A stretch of DNA of 49,833 bases, taken from positions 26,659-76,491 of the forward strand of contig JARGOG010000016.1 in the NCBI GenBank assembly GCA_029212785.1. The letters are read 5' to 3'. Position 1 is the stretch's first letter. Every line of letters starts with the position of its first letter. The notes below the pieces were generated by a model that was not told the origin of the DNA, searched no databases, and saw only the letters and a program-made list of their open reading frames with translations. Of the stretch, positions 1 to 9,498 are shown in pieces. The stretch comes from Thalassobaculaceae bacterium. GTDB lineage: Bacteria > Pseudomonadota > Alphaproteobacteria > Thalassobaculales > Thalassobaculaceae. The translations under genes were made by a program, and so were the position numbers.

Positions 1-75
1 GTCGCGAACCGGTTGCGGATGGACGTCGAGGGCGGCGGCGACCGCCGGATCGGCGATGGCCGCGCCGCGCGTCAC
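1..75 (-). CDS. Partial CDS at left edge, unknown product
   Basis: An open frame begins with GTG at 75-73 and runs leftward out of the window. It encodes MTRGAAIADPAVAAALDVHP and five further residues before the edge. The GTG overlaps the TGA stop of the kinase gene (shared GTGA), the same coupling that joins tagF to pppA in this operon. That arrangement is why I accept so short a fragment as a real start. Only 25 codons are visible, so no family can be named. It would be the last known gene of the leftward T6SS operon. An in-frame stop just outside the window would show the call to be wrong. Confidence 0.4.
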   Translation of the reverse strand, partial: MTRGAAIADPAVAAALDVHPQPVRD

Positions 76-1997
76 TGCGCCGGGGCCGTCAACGGTTGCG
101 TGCTCAGATCCTGTGCCGGTTCCTCGGGAGGCGGGGCCGGCTCGACCCATTGTTCGCCGGGGAACAGCTCCCGTGCGGTTTCGGTCAGCGCCGTCGCCGC
201 CTCGGGAGCCTGCAACTTGCGCAGTCGCTCCAGGATCAGGTCGACGATCACGTCCTCGACCCCCGAATACGCCTGCGGATCGCTGCCGCGCAGCAGGGTG
301 ATATCTTCCCGCACATCTTCCGGCGCCAACGACTCGTCGCGGCCAAGCCGGTCGGCAAGGTCGAGCAGCAACAGATGGAACGGCCGCTCGGCGATCTGAT
401 GCATCGCCTCATCGTCCGGGAACAGGGTATGCCCGGCCCGCGCCGCCCAGTTGGCGAGGCGCAACCGCTCGGTCGGGGAGTCGGGCCCGACCAGGGCCAG
501 ACGGCGGATCCGCTCCTCGACCAGCGGTCGGGCGAGCGCGACGGCCGACGGGCCGAGCGGCCCGCCGGCGGTCTTCAGGTCGCTCATGGCCTGGATCAGG
601 CGCTCGTCGTCTTCGAAATAGGCGAGGCCGACCGCGCCGCCGAGCTCCAGGTCGCGCATCCCCAGCCGCGCCAGATCCGGGCGCAGCGCCACGGCGCCGC
701 CGAGGGCGATGGCCAGCAGCACCAGGATCAGCGGCCAGAGCGGGCGGGGCTTGCGCAGGCCGCGCAGGAACGCGCCCATCGATTTCGGCCGCCGGTCGCG
801 GTCGAAGGCAAGGCCGCGGCGCAGGGTTTTCCATGCCCGGCCGGGCAGGCCGTCCGGGCGCGGCGGCTGCAGGCGCCGGGAGCGGGCCTGGTCCGCCGGC
901 AACCGGTCGAACGGGTGCAGCCCGGTCAACATCTCGTAGGTGATGACCGCGAGCGAGAAGATGTCGTCGCGCGGATCCGACGACATGTGCCGGAGCTGCT
1001 CGGGGCTGGCATAGGCGGGAGTCAGCGCCTCGATCGCCGGTTCCGGCGCCGTCTCGTCCCCGCTTTTCTCCGGTGGCGGCGTGCCGGCCCCCTGGACCTC
1101 CTGGGCGACACCGAAATCGAAGACCCGCCAGGACCCGTCGGAGAGCTGAAACAGATTGCTCGGCTTCAGGTCGCAGTGGACGATGCCCTTGGCATGGGCG
1201 GCGGCGAGGCTGCGGCCGACGGTATTGACGAATCCCAGGGTGCGCGCCCAGGTGACCGATCGGCCTTCCCGCGTCTTCAGCATCCGGCTGAGCGGCGTGC
1301 CGTCCAGGAACTCCATCACCGTGTAGGGACGGTCCTCGTGCACCCCGGACGCGAGAATCTTGACCACGCCGGGATCGTCGATGGCGGCGGTGCGCTTGGC
1401 CTCGCGGGTGAAGGCCTCGACCGCGCCGGGCGTGTCGAGGAAGGCGTCCTTCAGAATCTTGACCGCGACGTCGCGGTTGGTTTGGCGGTCGTGGGCGCGG
1501 AAGACGACGGCCATGCCGCCGACACCGACCAGGGTCTTGAGCTCGAAGCGGCCCTTGATGGTATCGCCTTCGCCGGGCGCGCGACCGTGGTCGGGGGCGT
1601 CCTCGTCCGTATCTTCGCCCTCGGAATCCTCGCTCCAGATGACTGTATCCTCGTCGTCCGGCGGGGCGTCCGCGGTGAGCGCGCTGACCAGCAGGGTGCG
1701 GTCGTCGACGGTCTCCAGCTTGCGCACCCGGGCCGCCAGCGAACGCAGCATGACGACGGCACGGCGGTCGATCGCCCGGCGCTCGGCCAGCTCGCCGACG
1801 ATGCCGTCGAAGGCGCGCTGAGCGCCGGGCCCATAGCCGAGCATGGCGGCGAGGGAGGAGCGGGTGCGGTCGTCACCCGGATTACCGGCCAGCGCGACCA
1901 CGGCCGCCCGCATGCGGCCGGCGAACGGGTCGGACGGTGCCGGAATCTCGACATCCGTCCGGCCGTCCTCGACGGGTTCTTCCGGCGGCCGGCTCAT
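72..1997 (-). CDS. ppkA: T6SS serine/threonine protein kinase PpkA (ImpN type), membrane-anchored
   Basis: This is a 641-residue Hanks-type kinase. The N-terminal 145 residues are uncharacterised and end in an acidic stretch containing EDTVIW. The kinase domain spans about 150-412: a glycine loop GVGGMAVV near 158, lysine K180 in VAVK, catalytic HCDLKPSN with D276, DFG with D294, and TPAYASPEQ near 326. One membrane helix (about 419-438) follows, then about 200 residues expected to be periplasmic. PpkA phosphorylates the FHA protein in the threonine-phosphorylation pathway that triggers T6SS assembly; here that role rests on synteny with pppA, tagF and tagH. The ATG start overlaps the pppA stop (ATGA), so translation is probably coupled. 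All catalytic residues are present. The acidic threonines before the kinase domain could be FHA docking sites, which is inference. Confidence 0.93.
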   Translation of the reverse strand: MSRPPEEPVEDGRTDVEIPAPSDPFAGRMRAAVVALAGNPGDDRTRSSLAAMLGYGPGAQRAFDGIVGELAERRAIDRRAVVMLRSLAARVRKLETVDDRTLLVSALTADAPPDDEDTVIWSEDSEGEDTDEDAPDHGRAPGEGDTIKGRFELKTLVGVGGMAVVFRAHDRQTNRDVAVKILKDAFLDTPGAVEAFTREAKRTAAIDDPGVVKILASGVHEDRPYTVMEFLDGTPLSRMLKTREGRSVTWARTLGFVNTVGRSLAAAHAKGIVHCDLKPSNLFQLSDGSWRVFDFGVAQEVQGAGTPPPEKSGDETAPEPAIEALTPAYASPEQLRHMSSDPRDDIFSLAVITYEMLTGLHPFDRLPADQARSRRLQPPRPDGLPGRAWKTLRRGLAFDRDRRPKSMGAFLRGLRKPRPLWPLILVLLAIALGGAVALRPDLARLGMRDLELGGAVGLAYFEDDERLIQAMSDLKTAGGPLGPSAVALARPLVEERIRRLALVGPDSPTERLRLANWAARAGHTLFPDDEAMHQIAERPFHLLLLDLADRLGRDESLAPEDVREDITLLRGSDPQAYSGVEDVIVDLILERLRKLQAPEAATALTETARELFPGEQWVEPAPPPEEPAQDLSTQPLTAPAQ

Positions 1998-2758
1998 GGC
2001 GCGGTCGACCGGTCGTCGATGGCGCTCTCGCCGGTGATGGTGATCGCGACTGCCGTGGCGTCGTCCTTGCGGCCCTGCGCGTCTCCCGCGTCGAGCAGGC
2101 AGGCCACCGCGTCCGCCGGATCGTCACGCATCGTGCCGGCGATGGTTGCCGGATCGAGGCAGTCGGACAGGCCGTCGGTGCAGAGAAGCAGCCGGTCTCC
2201 GGTCGTCAGCGTGACGTGGTTCAGGTCGATATGCACCGACGCCTCCGCGCCGATCGCCCGGGTAATGATGTGGCGGTGCGGGTGGTGCGCGACGTCGGCG
2301 GCGCCGATCTCGCCGGCGCATACCATGTCCTCGACCAGCTTGTGGTCGCGGGTGAGCTGGAACAGCGCGTCGTCGCGGGACAGATAAGCCCTGCTGTCGC
2401 CGCTCCACAGACAGACGGCATGTCGGCCCCGGATCAGCACCGCGGCGAAGGTCGAGCCGATCAGCACCTCGGGCCCCCGCGCGCGCGCCTCGTTGCGCAA
2501 ACTGGTGTTGACCCGCCGCAGGCACGCCTCGATGCGGGCGATGCATTCGTTGATGGTCGGGTTCAGCTCGAGGGCACCGAGTTCGCGGCAGATCTCATCG
2601 CTGGCCAGGTCGCCGGCCGCATGGCCGCCCATGCCGTCGGCGACGACCCAGAGGCCCCGTTCGCTGGCGTCCAGGAAAGCATCTTCGTTGACCGCCCGGC
2701 GCGGGCCCTTGCGGGACTGGCCGGCCGACCGCCAGGAGAGTTGGTGCCAGACCGTCAC
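1994..2758 (-). CDS. pppA: PP2C-family protein phosphatase PppA
   Basis: A 254-residue cytoplasmic PPM/PP2C phosphatase that should reverse phosphorylation by PpkA. Metal-binding motifs appear in order: VNEDAFLD near 23, VVADGMGGHAAGD near 38, LLLCTDGLSD in the second half, and KDDATAVAI near the C-terminus. I place the start at the GTG at 2758, which overlaps the TGA of tagF in a GTGA. The resulting protein begins at MTVWHQLSW and has the usual length for stand-alone T6SS PppA. Longer in-frame readings would run through tagF and are rejected. Its stop in turn overlaps the ppkA start, so tagF, pppA and ppkA form a coupled trio. All family motifs are present, and activity is expected. Confidence 0.93.
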   Translation of the reverse strand: MTVWHQLSWRSAGQSRKGPRRAVNEDAFLDASERGLWVVADGMGGHAAGDLASDEICRELGALELNPTINECIARIEACLRRVNTSLRNEARARGPEVLIGSTFAAVLIRGRHAVCLWSGDSRAYLSRDDALFQLTRDHKLVEDMVCAGEIGAADVAHHPHRHIITRAIGAEASVHIDLNHVTLTTGDRLLLCTDGLSDCLDPATIAGTMRDDPADAVACLLDAGDAQGRKDDATAVAITITGESAIDDRSTAP

Positions 2759-3480
2759 GCCGATGCCCGCTCGGTCGCGACGGACATGGAGCGGGACCAG
2801 TCGCCGGTCAGGAATGTGCGAAACCCTTCCGATCCGGGCATGCCGCGCAGCAGGGCCGCCCGGCCGGGCGCATCGCCGGCCTGCAACTGCCACCACAGGG
2901 TCGGTGCACCTTTTTCCGCCAGGACCTCGGTCAGCAGCATCTCGTACCACGCGCGCTTGTCGGCACCGTCCCCGGCGCCGACGGGACCAATCCAACCCTG
3001 AACTGATTCGCCCGGAAACTGAAGCGGGACGAGCGGCGTGTCCGCGGACGCCTCGACAGGTGCGGCGGCGATTCCCGCCAGAACCGTGCCCAGGCGCTCG
3101 ACGGTCAGCGACCCTTCCATGGCCGACAGGACGGCGATGTCGGTCTTGGCGAACCAGCGCGTCAGGCGGAGCGGGGCGGCGAGTACCGGCACGGCGCGGG
3201 GCAGCGGGCTCAGCACCGTGAACGGATAGCTGCGCCCGAAGCTGTCCAGGCTGGGGCGCAGCAGCCCGACCCACCCGGTCCCGCCGAGTGCTCCGGGTGC
3301 CAGGGCGAAGCAGAGCGGCGGGGCATCCTGACAGGTCTCGTACCAGTCGGCACCATCCTGACGGGCGCCGACCGCGAAGGCGCCGTCGGCCAGGTCCATC
3401 CAGGCATTGCCAATGGCGTCCGGCAGGTTGCGGGTGATGAAGTCACCCACAGTCGGCAGCTTGCCCAGAAAGCCGGTCAC
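2755..3480 (-). CDS. tagF: T6SS-associated protein TagF (ImpM)
   Basis: A 241-residue TagF/ImpM protein. The opening MTGFLGKLPTVGDFITRNLP is diagnostic of the family (typical form: GFFGKLPSRGDFV). In Pseudomonas and Agrobacterium, TagF holds T6SS firing in check post-translationally, acting with the FHA protein. That role is carried over here from family knowledge. The start is GTG at 3480, 42 bases after the tssM stop. In some alphaproteobacteria tagF is fused to pppA. Here the two are separate but overlap by four bases, which fits the same functional coupling. No membrane segment or signal peptide is seen. Confidence 0.93.
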   Translation of the reverse strand: MTGFLGKLPTVGDFITRNLPDAIGNAWMDLADGAFAVGARQDGADWYETCQDAPPLCFALAPGALGGTGWVGLLRPSLDSFGRSYPFTVLSPLPRAVPVLAAPLRLTRWFAKTDIAVLSAMEGSLTVERLGTVLAGIAAAPVEASADTPLVPLQFPGESVQGWIGPVGAGDGADKRAWYEMLLTEVLAEKGAPTLWWQLQAGDAPGRAALLRGMPGSEGFRTFLTGDWSRSMSVATERASA

Positions 3481-3522
3481 AGCAGAAACCCCGCCACAGC
3501 GGCCTCCTCAGATGATGATCCG

Positions 3523-6500
3523 CTACAGGTCGCCGCCGCAGCGGAAGCCGGACAGGGCCGGAAGATCGAACGGGTTGACCACGCTGCTGGCACTGACCTC
3601 AAAGCGGGCCTGCAGCGATTTCAGCGTGATCGGCAGTTCGTACTTGTCGTCCAGACCGGTCGACTTCAGCCCGAACTTGTCGAACAGCCGGAACCAGGCC
3701 CACGGACCGTTGGAGGTATAGCTGGTCGACGCCCCCTTCAGATCGGTGATCGTCACCGAGACCTTATCCGTGCCGCCGCTGGGCGGCCAGGAGAGTTGCA
3801 GGTCGCGCGGCGGCTCGTGGCGATAGGTGAAGATCGGCCCGGTGGAGTCGATGGCGATCCGTGCGGCGTTGGAATCGAGGAAACTCGGCCGCAGGGTGAA
3901 CGACACTGTCGGCGTCGGGGCGTTGTTCGGGAAGAAGGCGTCGGCGATGACCTTGGCGTCGGCGAAGGCCTGCAGCGTCTGGGCCGAGATATTCAGGCCC
4001 TTGCCGTCGACCTGCCGAGTCTTCCACGGGGTGGAGGAAGTGTCGACGAACGGTGCCAGATAGGTGGAGAAGAATGTCGCCATCGTACCGGTCGGCGCGA
4101 AGAATTTGGCGAAGTCGGTGATTGCCGTCTCGTTCTTGGCGTCCCGGTAGGCCGGATAGCGCTGGAAGATCGCGCGTTGGCATTCGGGCGCGACACTCTG
4201 CTGCCACTGGGCGTCGAGATAGCCCTGCGCCTCGGCCAGCAACACGCTCCAGGTCTCGGTCGCCAGGTCGCTCATGATCTCCTGCACCGGGCTCGGCTGC
4301 GAGACCGCTGCGGTCGACACGGCGGTGATCGGGCTGTTGCGCGGGTTGTCGATCCGGCTCTTCACTTCGTCGAAGGCGGCTTTGCCGACATCCGGTGCGG
4401 TCGAGACCAGGTTTACCGCGCTGTACAGGTTGACGATGGTTTGCTGGACATGGGTGATGCCGGGCTGGCTGTTGTTGCGCGAGACCACCAACTCCTGCAG
4501 CGACCGGAACGGCTCGGCGACGGCCGCGCCCGGCCAGCGCGAGAACGGACCGAGCTGGGAGAGCGCGCTCTGCGCCGCGGTGTTCTGTGCCGACGCGCTG
4601 GCATTGGCGGCACCGCTCACCGCCTGCTGGGCCGCACCGGCGGGCACGCTGCCGGTCAGCGATCCCAGGAACCCGCCCGAGCCCGCGGAGCTGGAGGCCT
4701 GGGTCGGCAATTGGGACGGATCGGAGGCGCGTGAGAGCGGCAGGATCGTGTTGTTGGCGACCGCGTTGACCAGGGTGACCAGCGGCGAATTATTGCCCGA
4801 CAGCGTCTCCAGCACGTTGTTGGCGTCCTGGACGTTGCGCAGCGCGCGCAGGTGGATGCCGTCCAGGAACGCGTTCCAGTTCGCGATGTAGTCGATCGTG
4901 TATTCCTTGGTGACCTGATCGATCACCTTCTTGGTATCGGCCTCGGTCTGGCTTCCCGCGCGCCCGGACAGCGGATCGTCCTCGGCGGCGGCGGAGATCA
5001 GCGGCGGCGTGCGCTTGATGAACAGGTTGTAGAAGCCGTCGGCGGTGTAGAGGTTCGGGATCGTGGGCGCGCGCTCGCCCTGGGCGCGGCGGTAGACGAA
5101 GAGCTGGCTGTCGCGGATGCCGAGCATGTTCTGCAGCGATTGCGGCGGCACGCCGGACTGGATGGCGACGCCCTTGAGCTGGGAATAGACCTGGCTCGCC
5201 GGCGGGATCGAGAACAGGGCGCCGCGCGCCTGCTCGACCAGGCTCTGGTTCAGTGTCTGGGCGCCGGGCCAGGAATCCAGGGCAAAGCCGAAGGCCTGGT
5301 TGGTCAGCGTCTGTTTCTGCGGCTCCAGCGGGTACAGTTGCTTCGTGGTCTGTGCGGCCCAGTTCTCCAGTGCGGTGCGGTTGAACAACGTCGGGTCGCC
5401 GAGGCCGAGATAGAGGGTCAGCAGCCGGCGGATCTCCGCAGGGTCGTTGTTGCGGTGGACGGCGATCGCCAGATTGTTGCCGATCTCCCGCGACATCGCC
5501 GGAACCAGAATGTCGTCCGACGCCTCGCGGAACGCCCGGTTCATCAGCGGCTCTATGTGTACCTGGGCCAGCAGGCCGAAATTCTGGATCGTCGCCTGGA
5601 TGACCTCCGGGATGCTGTCATGCGCCTGACCCGGCTCCAGTTGGTCGATCGTCTCGATCGCGGTCTGGATGTTCGGATTCTGGTCGTAGATCGCGCGCTT
5701 GGCCTCGAACGCGTCGAGCTGTTGGGTGAGGATCTCCAGCGTCGGGTCCGACCGGTTCACCGAATACCACCACCCCATGATCAGCCCGCTGGTGATCAGG
5801 CCGAGCACGCAGTAGGCCGCCAGGTGAAAGGCGGCGAGCTTGCGTTCGAGCTGACGGTCGGTCCCCGCGAGGTGCTGCTCGGGGAACACCACGTCGCGCA
5901 TGATCCGGTTGATGAAATAGCTGTATTCGCCGCTCTCCTGGGGCGCGGACAGGCTCGGGCTGAGGTTGTAGGCGCCGGCATGGGCCGCCATCAGGCCGTC
6001 GACCGGTACGCCTTCCTGCATGCCGCTGGTGAAATACACGCCGCGCAGCAGCGGCTGGGTCGAATACCGGCTCGGCCGGAAAACGTCGGACAGGAATCGG
6101 TCCAATGGCCGCTTCAGCCCCGCCATCTGCTGCGGGAAGGTGAAGAGCGTGCGCCGGTCGTCGGACTTGCGCTCCTCGTCCAGCCGCGTCACCAACCGGT
6201 TGGAGAGGCGCTGAACGAGCTTGTCGTATTCCTCGGAAAACTCCTGCAGCGCGCGGGCCGATGTCCCGGTCCTTTCGGAGCCCAGCGTTATGCCGAAGAT
6301 CTGCTCGCGGTCGTCGGTGCCCAGGTCGTCGAAGAACTCCCGGAACCCGGAGATCAGGTCGCATTTGTTGATCAGCACGTAGATCGGTAGCCGCGTGCGG
6401 AACATGCCCATCAGTTCCTGGATGCGGGCCTTGATGGCGTCGGCCGGATCGACGCCGTCGGCGTCGCCGGCGAGCAGGCTGTCGAGGCCGACGGAGACGA

Positions 6501-7179
6501 TGATGCCGTTGACCGGCCGCCGGGCGCGGTGCTCCTTCAGGGTCTCCAGGAAGGATTGCCACGCGGCGCGGTCGGCCTCCGGATTGATGTTCTGGGTGGT
6601 ATAGCGCCCGGCGGTGTCGATGAAGACCGCCTCCTCGGTGAACCACCAGTCACAGGTTCGCGTCCCGCCGAAACCCTCGATCATCTCGACGCCGAGCTCG
6701 TCGGCCAGTGGGAACTCGAGGCCGGAATTGGCGAGCACCGTGGTCTTGCCGGAGCCCGGCGGCCCGATCAGCACGTACCAGGGCAGGTCGTAGAGATAGC
6801 GTCCGCCGCTGCGCCCGCTGACCGTGCGCGACTGCAGGACCCGCAGCGCCTGTTCAAAGCGCTGGTGGATCAGGTCGCTCTCTTCCTCGTTGCGGTTGTC
6901 GGTCAGCGTGGTGAGGGTCCGGCTTTCGGCCAGGCTCTCGATCATCCGCCGGTTCAGCCAGCGCAGGCGCCAGCGTCGGAACGCCTCGCTCAGCAGCCAG
7001 ATCAGCCAGATCGCGACGATGACCGCGATCCGTGCCGCGTCGCCGGCCAGCGGTGCGGCGGTGCCGAACTTGAGGCGCGGCCCCAGATACCAGACCAGCA
7101 GCGACAGCGCGATCACACCGATGAAGGTGAGAAAAACCCGGGACCCGAGGAAGGACAGGATCGAGAGCAGGATGCGCAT
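3523..7179 (-). CDS. tssM: T6SS membrane subunit TssM (IcmF, ImpL)
   Basis: A 1218-residue inner-membrane protein of the envelope-spanning complex with TssL and TssJ. Two membrane helices lie at about 12-32 and 49-65, and a third at about 452-472. Between them is the cytoplasmic NTPase-like domain with Walker A GPPGSGKT at 139-146 and VFIDTAGR near 185, so this is a Walker-A-positive TssM. After the third helix come about 740 periplasmic residues ending in the part expected to contact the TssJ lipoprotein. Length and architecture match the family. The gene starts with ATG two bases after the tssL stop. The Gly/Ala/Ser-rich stretch near residues 830-875 is a probable flexible linker. Confidence 0.96.
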   Translation of the reverse strand: MRILLSILSFLGSRVFLTFIGVIALSLLVWYLGPRLKFGTAAPLAGDAARIAVIVAIWLIWLLSEAFRRWRLRWLNRRMIESLAESRTLTTLTDNRNEEESDLIHQRFEQALRVLQSRTVSGRSGGRYLYDLPWYVLIGPPGSGKTTVLANSGLEFPLADELGVEMIEGFGGTRTCDWWFTEEAVFIDTAGRYTTQNINPEADRAAWQSFLETLKEHRARRPVNGIIVSVGLDSLLAGDADGVDPADAIKARIQELMGMFRTRLPIYVLINKCDLISGFREFFDDLGTDDREQIFGITLGSERTGTSARALQEFSEEYDKLVQRLSNRLVTRLDEERKSDDRRTLFTFPQQMAGLKRPLDRFLSDVFRPSRYSTQPLLRGVYFTSGMQEGVPVDGLMAAHAGAYNLSPSLSAPQESGEYSYFINRIMRDVVFPEQHLAGTDRQLERKLAAFHLAAYCVLGLITSGLIMGWWYSVNRSDPTLEILTQQLDAFEAKRAIYDQNPNIQTAIETIDQLEPGQAHDSIPEVIQATIQNFGLLAQVHIEPLMNRAFREASDDILVPAMSREIGNNLAIAVHRNNDPAEIRRLLTLYLGLGDPTLFNRTALENWAAQTTKQLYPLEPQKQTLTNQAFGFALDSWPGAQTLNQSLVEQARGALFSIPPASQVYSQLKGVAIQSGVPPQSLQNMLGIRDSQLFVYRRAQGERAPTIPNLYTADGFYNLFIKRTPPLISAAAEDDPLSGRAGSQTEADTKKVIDQVTKEYTIDYIANWNAFLDGIHLRALRNVQDANNVLETLSGNNSPLVTLVNAVANNTILPLSRASDPSQLPTQASSSAGSGGFLGSLTGSVPAGAAQQAVSGAANASASAQNTAAQSALSQLGPFSRWPGAAVAEPFRSLQELVVSRNNSQPGITHVQQTIVNLYSAVNLVSTAPDVGKAAFDEVKSRIDNPRNSPITAVSTAAVSQPSPVQEIMSDLATETWSVLLAEAQGYLDAQWQQSVAPECQRAIFQRYPAYRDAKNETAITDFAKFFAPTGTMATFFSTYLAPFVDTSSTPWKTRQVDGKGLNISAQTLQAFADAKVIADAFFPNNAPTPTVSFTLRPSFLDSNAARIAIDSTGPIFTYRHEPPRDLQLSWPPSGGTDKVSVTITDLKGASTSYTSNGPWAWFRLFDKFGLKSTGLDDKYELPITLKSLQARFEVSASSVVNPFDLPALSGFRCGGDL

Positions 7180-7181
7180 CG

Positions 7182-8099
7182 CTAGTTACCACCCGTATGA
7201 CGCATCGGATCGTCGATGATCGACTGCAGCCGATCGACCAGGGGCTGGATCTTGTGGTCGAACTGGTCCTCGAAATAGAAGTAGCCGAAGGTGGCGATCA
7301 GCGCGCAGACCGATGCGACCACCCAGACCGGGACGTAGCCGCGCAATCCCCGGCGCCCGGCGCGGACCTGCACGGCATTCGACAACTCGACCGGACGCTC
7401 GTCCCGCTCGATCCGGATCTGGCGGAACAGATCGCGCCGCAGATCCTCGAGCAGCGCCGCGCCGCCCTGCATCACCCGGTAGCGGCCCTCGAAACCGATC
7501 CCGATCAGAAAGGCGATCAGTTCGACCACATCCAGGGTGCGCTGCGGCGTCCGACGCAGCTCTTCGAGCATCTCGAAGACCTTCTCGCCGCCCCAGACGT
7601 CGTTATGGAACTGACTGAGCAGGCTCTGGCGGCTCCAGGAACTCTCGGCGCCCCAGTCCGTCGTCAGCACCGCTTCGTCGACCGCGCTGCAGAGCGCGTA
7701 GCGGGCGGCCTGCACGTAGTCAGGCGCCGCGCCGCTGTCGATCGCCCGGCGCTCGAAGCTGCGGACCTGCTCGGCGATCCGGAATTGCAGCTCGGCCACG
7801 TCGGGATGCGCATCCGTCGCCCGCAGCTCGACGATCAGGTCGAGCAGTGGGGCGGCCGCCGCGAGATAGGGATTGCCGGACAGCGCCAGCGGCATCTGGT
7901 AGGCGCTCAGCTCGGCGCTGATTTCCGGTGAGGAGGCGCGCGAGCCGGACCGGGTCGCGGCGGCCACTGACGGTCGGGCCTGACCCAGCGGCGGCGGTTT
8001 GGCCCCGCCGACCAGCGACGTGGTGACGCCCCCCGGACGCATATGGATCGCGGTCGGCTCGTCGTCGATCGCCGGAGGGCTGCCAGTGGGCTCGCGCAC
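7182..8099 (-). CDS. tssL: T6SS membrane subunit TssL (DotU/IcmH family, ImpK)
   Basis: A 305-residue TssL. Residues 1-60 are a Pro/Ala/Ser-rich tail. The cytoplasmic DotU domain covers about 65-230 and contains the conserved YALCSAVDEAVLTTDWG at about 134-150. A single C-terminal membrane helix spans about 255-276, followed by a short periplasmic end of some 30 residues. There is no OmpA-like peptidoglycan-binding extension, so anchoring to the cell wall would have to come from another protein. The start is GTG at 8099, three bases after the tssK stop. It is co-transcribed with tssK upstream and tssM downstream. Confidence 0.95.
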   Translation of the reverse strand: MREPTGSPPAIDDEPTAIHMRPGGVTTSLVGGAKPPPLGQARPSVAAATRSGSRASSPEISAELSAYQMPLALSGNPYLAAAAPLLDLIVELRATDAHPDVAELQFRIAEQVRSFERRAIDSGAAPDYVQAARYALCSAVDEAVLTTDWGAESSWSRQSLLSQFHNDVWGGEKVFEMLEELRRTPQRTLDVVELIAFLIGIGFEGRYRVMQGGAALLEDLRRDLFRQIRIERDERPVELSNAVQVRAGRRGLRGYVPVWVVASVCALIATFGYFYFEDQFDHKIQPLVDRLQSIIDDPMRHTGGN

Positions 8100-8102
8100 G
8101 GA

Positions 8103-9434
8103 TTAGGATTCCCTGATTGCCCAAAATTCAAACCGCAAACCAGGATACTCGCCGGCAACGTGGAAGGCGAACGCCACCGAACTCGCCATCTTCGCCCAGA
8201 ACTCCGAAGATCGGTCGAGTTCGAAATAGGCCGCCCCGCTGTAGTAGGGGATCGCGCGTGGGGCGACCGGCAGGGCTTTCAGGGCGATGCCGGGAAGCTG
8301 GACGCTCACGAGGTTCCGGATTTCCTCGACCGGGCCGATCTTGATCTGATTGGGCATGGTGCGGATCAACTGGTCGGTGGCCACGTCGGCGCGGACCGAC
8401 AACACGAAGCGGGCGGTGTCGAGCAGGGTGCGGTCGCCGATCATGGAAATGCGGATGCCGTATTTCCGCTCCTCCATCGGCAACTGCATCGCGGGACGCT
8501 CCGAGACGACGCTCAGCGCTTGGCGGATCGCGTCCAGTACCGGCGGGAAACAGGTGGCGGGCCGGTCATGGTCGTAGTCGGGGAAAGCCTCCGGGCGACG
8601 GTCGGGCATGAAGGTCGCCAACTCGCCGGCCAGCGCCAGGGCCGAAGCATAGGCACGCTCGGGATGCAGGTCGGCGAGACTGACCAGGTGTCGGAACAGC
8701 GCCTCGTTGCGGTTCACCGTCTGCAGCAGCAGGAAGTCGAGCAGGTCTGACAAGCCTTCGGCGCGCGACGGGTCGATCTGCGATGCCAGCGTCTCGCCGC
8801 GGCGGCGCAGCAGGGCTTCGATCTCGGTCAGAAAGGACGCGAAACCCCGGTCCGCCGAACAGGTCAGCGACGGCGGCAGGAAATCGCCGTCCAACTCGAT
8901 CCCGCCGCTCGGGTTGATGGCGCGGATGCGGGCGATCGGCAGGGTGATCATGTCGTCGACCGCCTCGCCGTCGATCACCAGCCGCAGGGCGGCCCGGGCC
9001 ACCCGCATATCGACCGGCTCGCTGTCGGAGGCGGTGGAATCGCGCACCGCCTCGGTCGCCACGTTGAACCGGGCAACGGTCGTGCGCTGTTCTTCCAGCG
9101 CGATGTCGGGCTCGTCGCCGCGCAGGGCGGCCAGGGCCACGTAGACCAGGCGGCCGGCGCCGTCGCGTCCGATCTCGCGCACCGCCGGCAGGTCCGCCTC
9201 GTTCGGCGAGTCGATCGGCGTGCCGTCCGGGAGAATGGCGGACACCGCCGTTACGCTTAGCTTGCCGAGGGCCAACATGTTGCTGTCGATCGCCAACTGC
9301 CGCAGCCCCCAGCCATACGACGCCAGGCCGCCCAGGCGGTTCTCCAGCCGCGCGCTCCAATGCCGGTCGTTTTGCTGGAAATGCTGCGGGCGCATGAACA
9401 TGCCTTCGAACCACAGCGGTTTGTTGTTTGTCAT
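8103..9434 (-). CDS. tssK: T6SS baseplate subunit TssK (ImpJ/VasE)
   Basis: A 443-residue TssK, the trimeric baseplate protein that links the TssFG wedges to the TssL/TssM membrane complex. The N-terminal signature LWFEGMFMRPQHFQQ is seen at residues 7-21 and is nearly invariant in the family. I chose the ATG at 9434 because the protein then opens with MTNNKPLWFEG, the normal TssK beginning. The frame stays open further upstream, but that part resembles nothing and overlaps the spacer after tssJ. The length agrees with other TssK proteins (about 445 residues). It is cytoplasmic, with no signal peptide. Confidence 0.96.
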   Translation of the reverse strand: MTNNKPLWFEGMFMRPQHFQQNDRHWSARLENRLGGLASYGWGLRQLAIDSNMLALGKLSVTAVSAILPDGTPIDSPNEADLPAVREIGRDGAGRLVYVALAALRGDEPDIALEEQRTTVARFNVATEAVRDSTASDSEPVDMRVARAALRLVIDGEAVDDMITLPIARIRAINPSGGIELDGDFLPPSLTCSADRGFASFLTEIEALLRRRGETLASQIDPSRAEGLSDLLDFLLLQTVNRNEALFRHLVSLADLHPERAYASALALAGELATFMPDRRPEAFPDYDHDRPATCFPPVLDAIRQALSVVSERPAMQLPMEERKYGIRISMIGDRTLLDTARFVLSVRADVATDQLIRTMPNQIKIGPVEEIRNLVSVQLPGIALKALPVAPRAIPYYSGAAYFELDRSSEFWAKMASSVAFAFHVAGEYPGLRFEFWAIRES

Positions 9435-9498
9435 CGCGACCCGTCGGTCCTGTTGCTGCCCAAGAAATGCCCGGTCCATGCCTTTCGGCGCGCCCGGC

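Noticed and set aside
96-2387. 763-codon plus-strand open frame opposite ppkA and pppA
   Set aside because: Composition is Arg/Gln/Gly-rich without any domain. It is the mirror frame of real genes in high-GC DNA.
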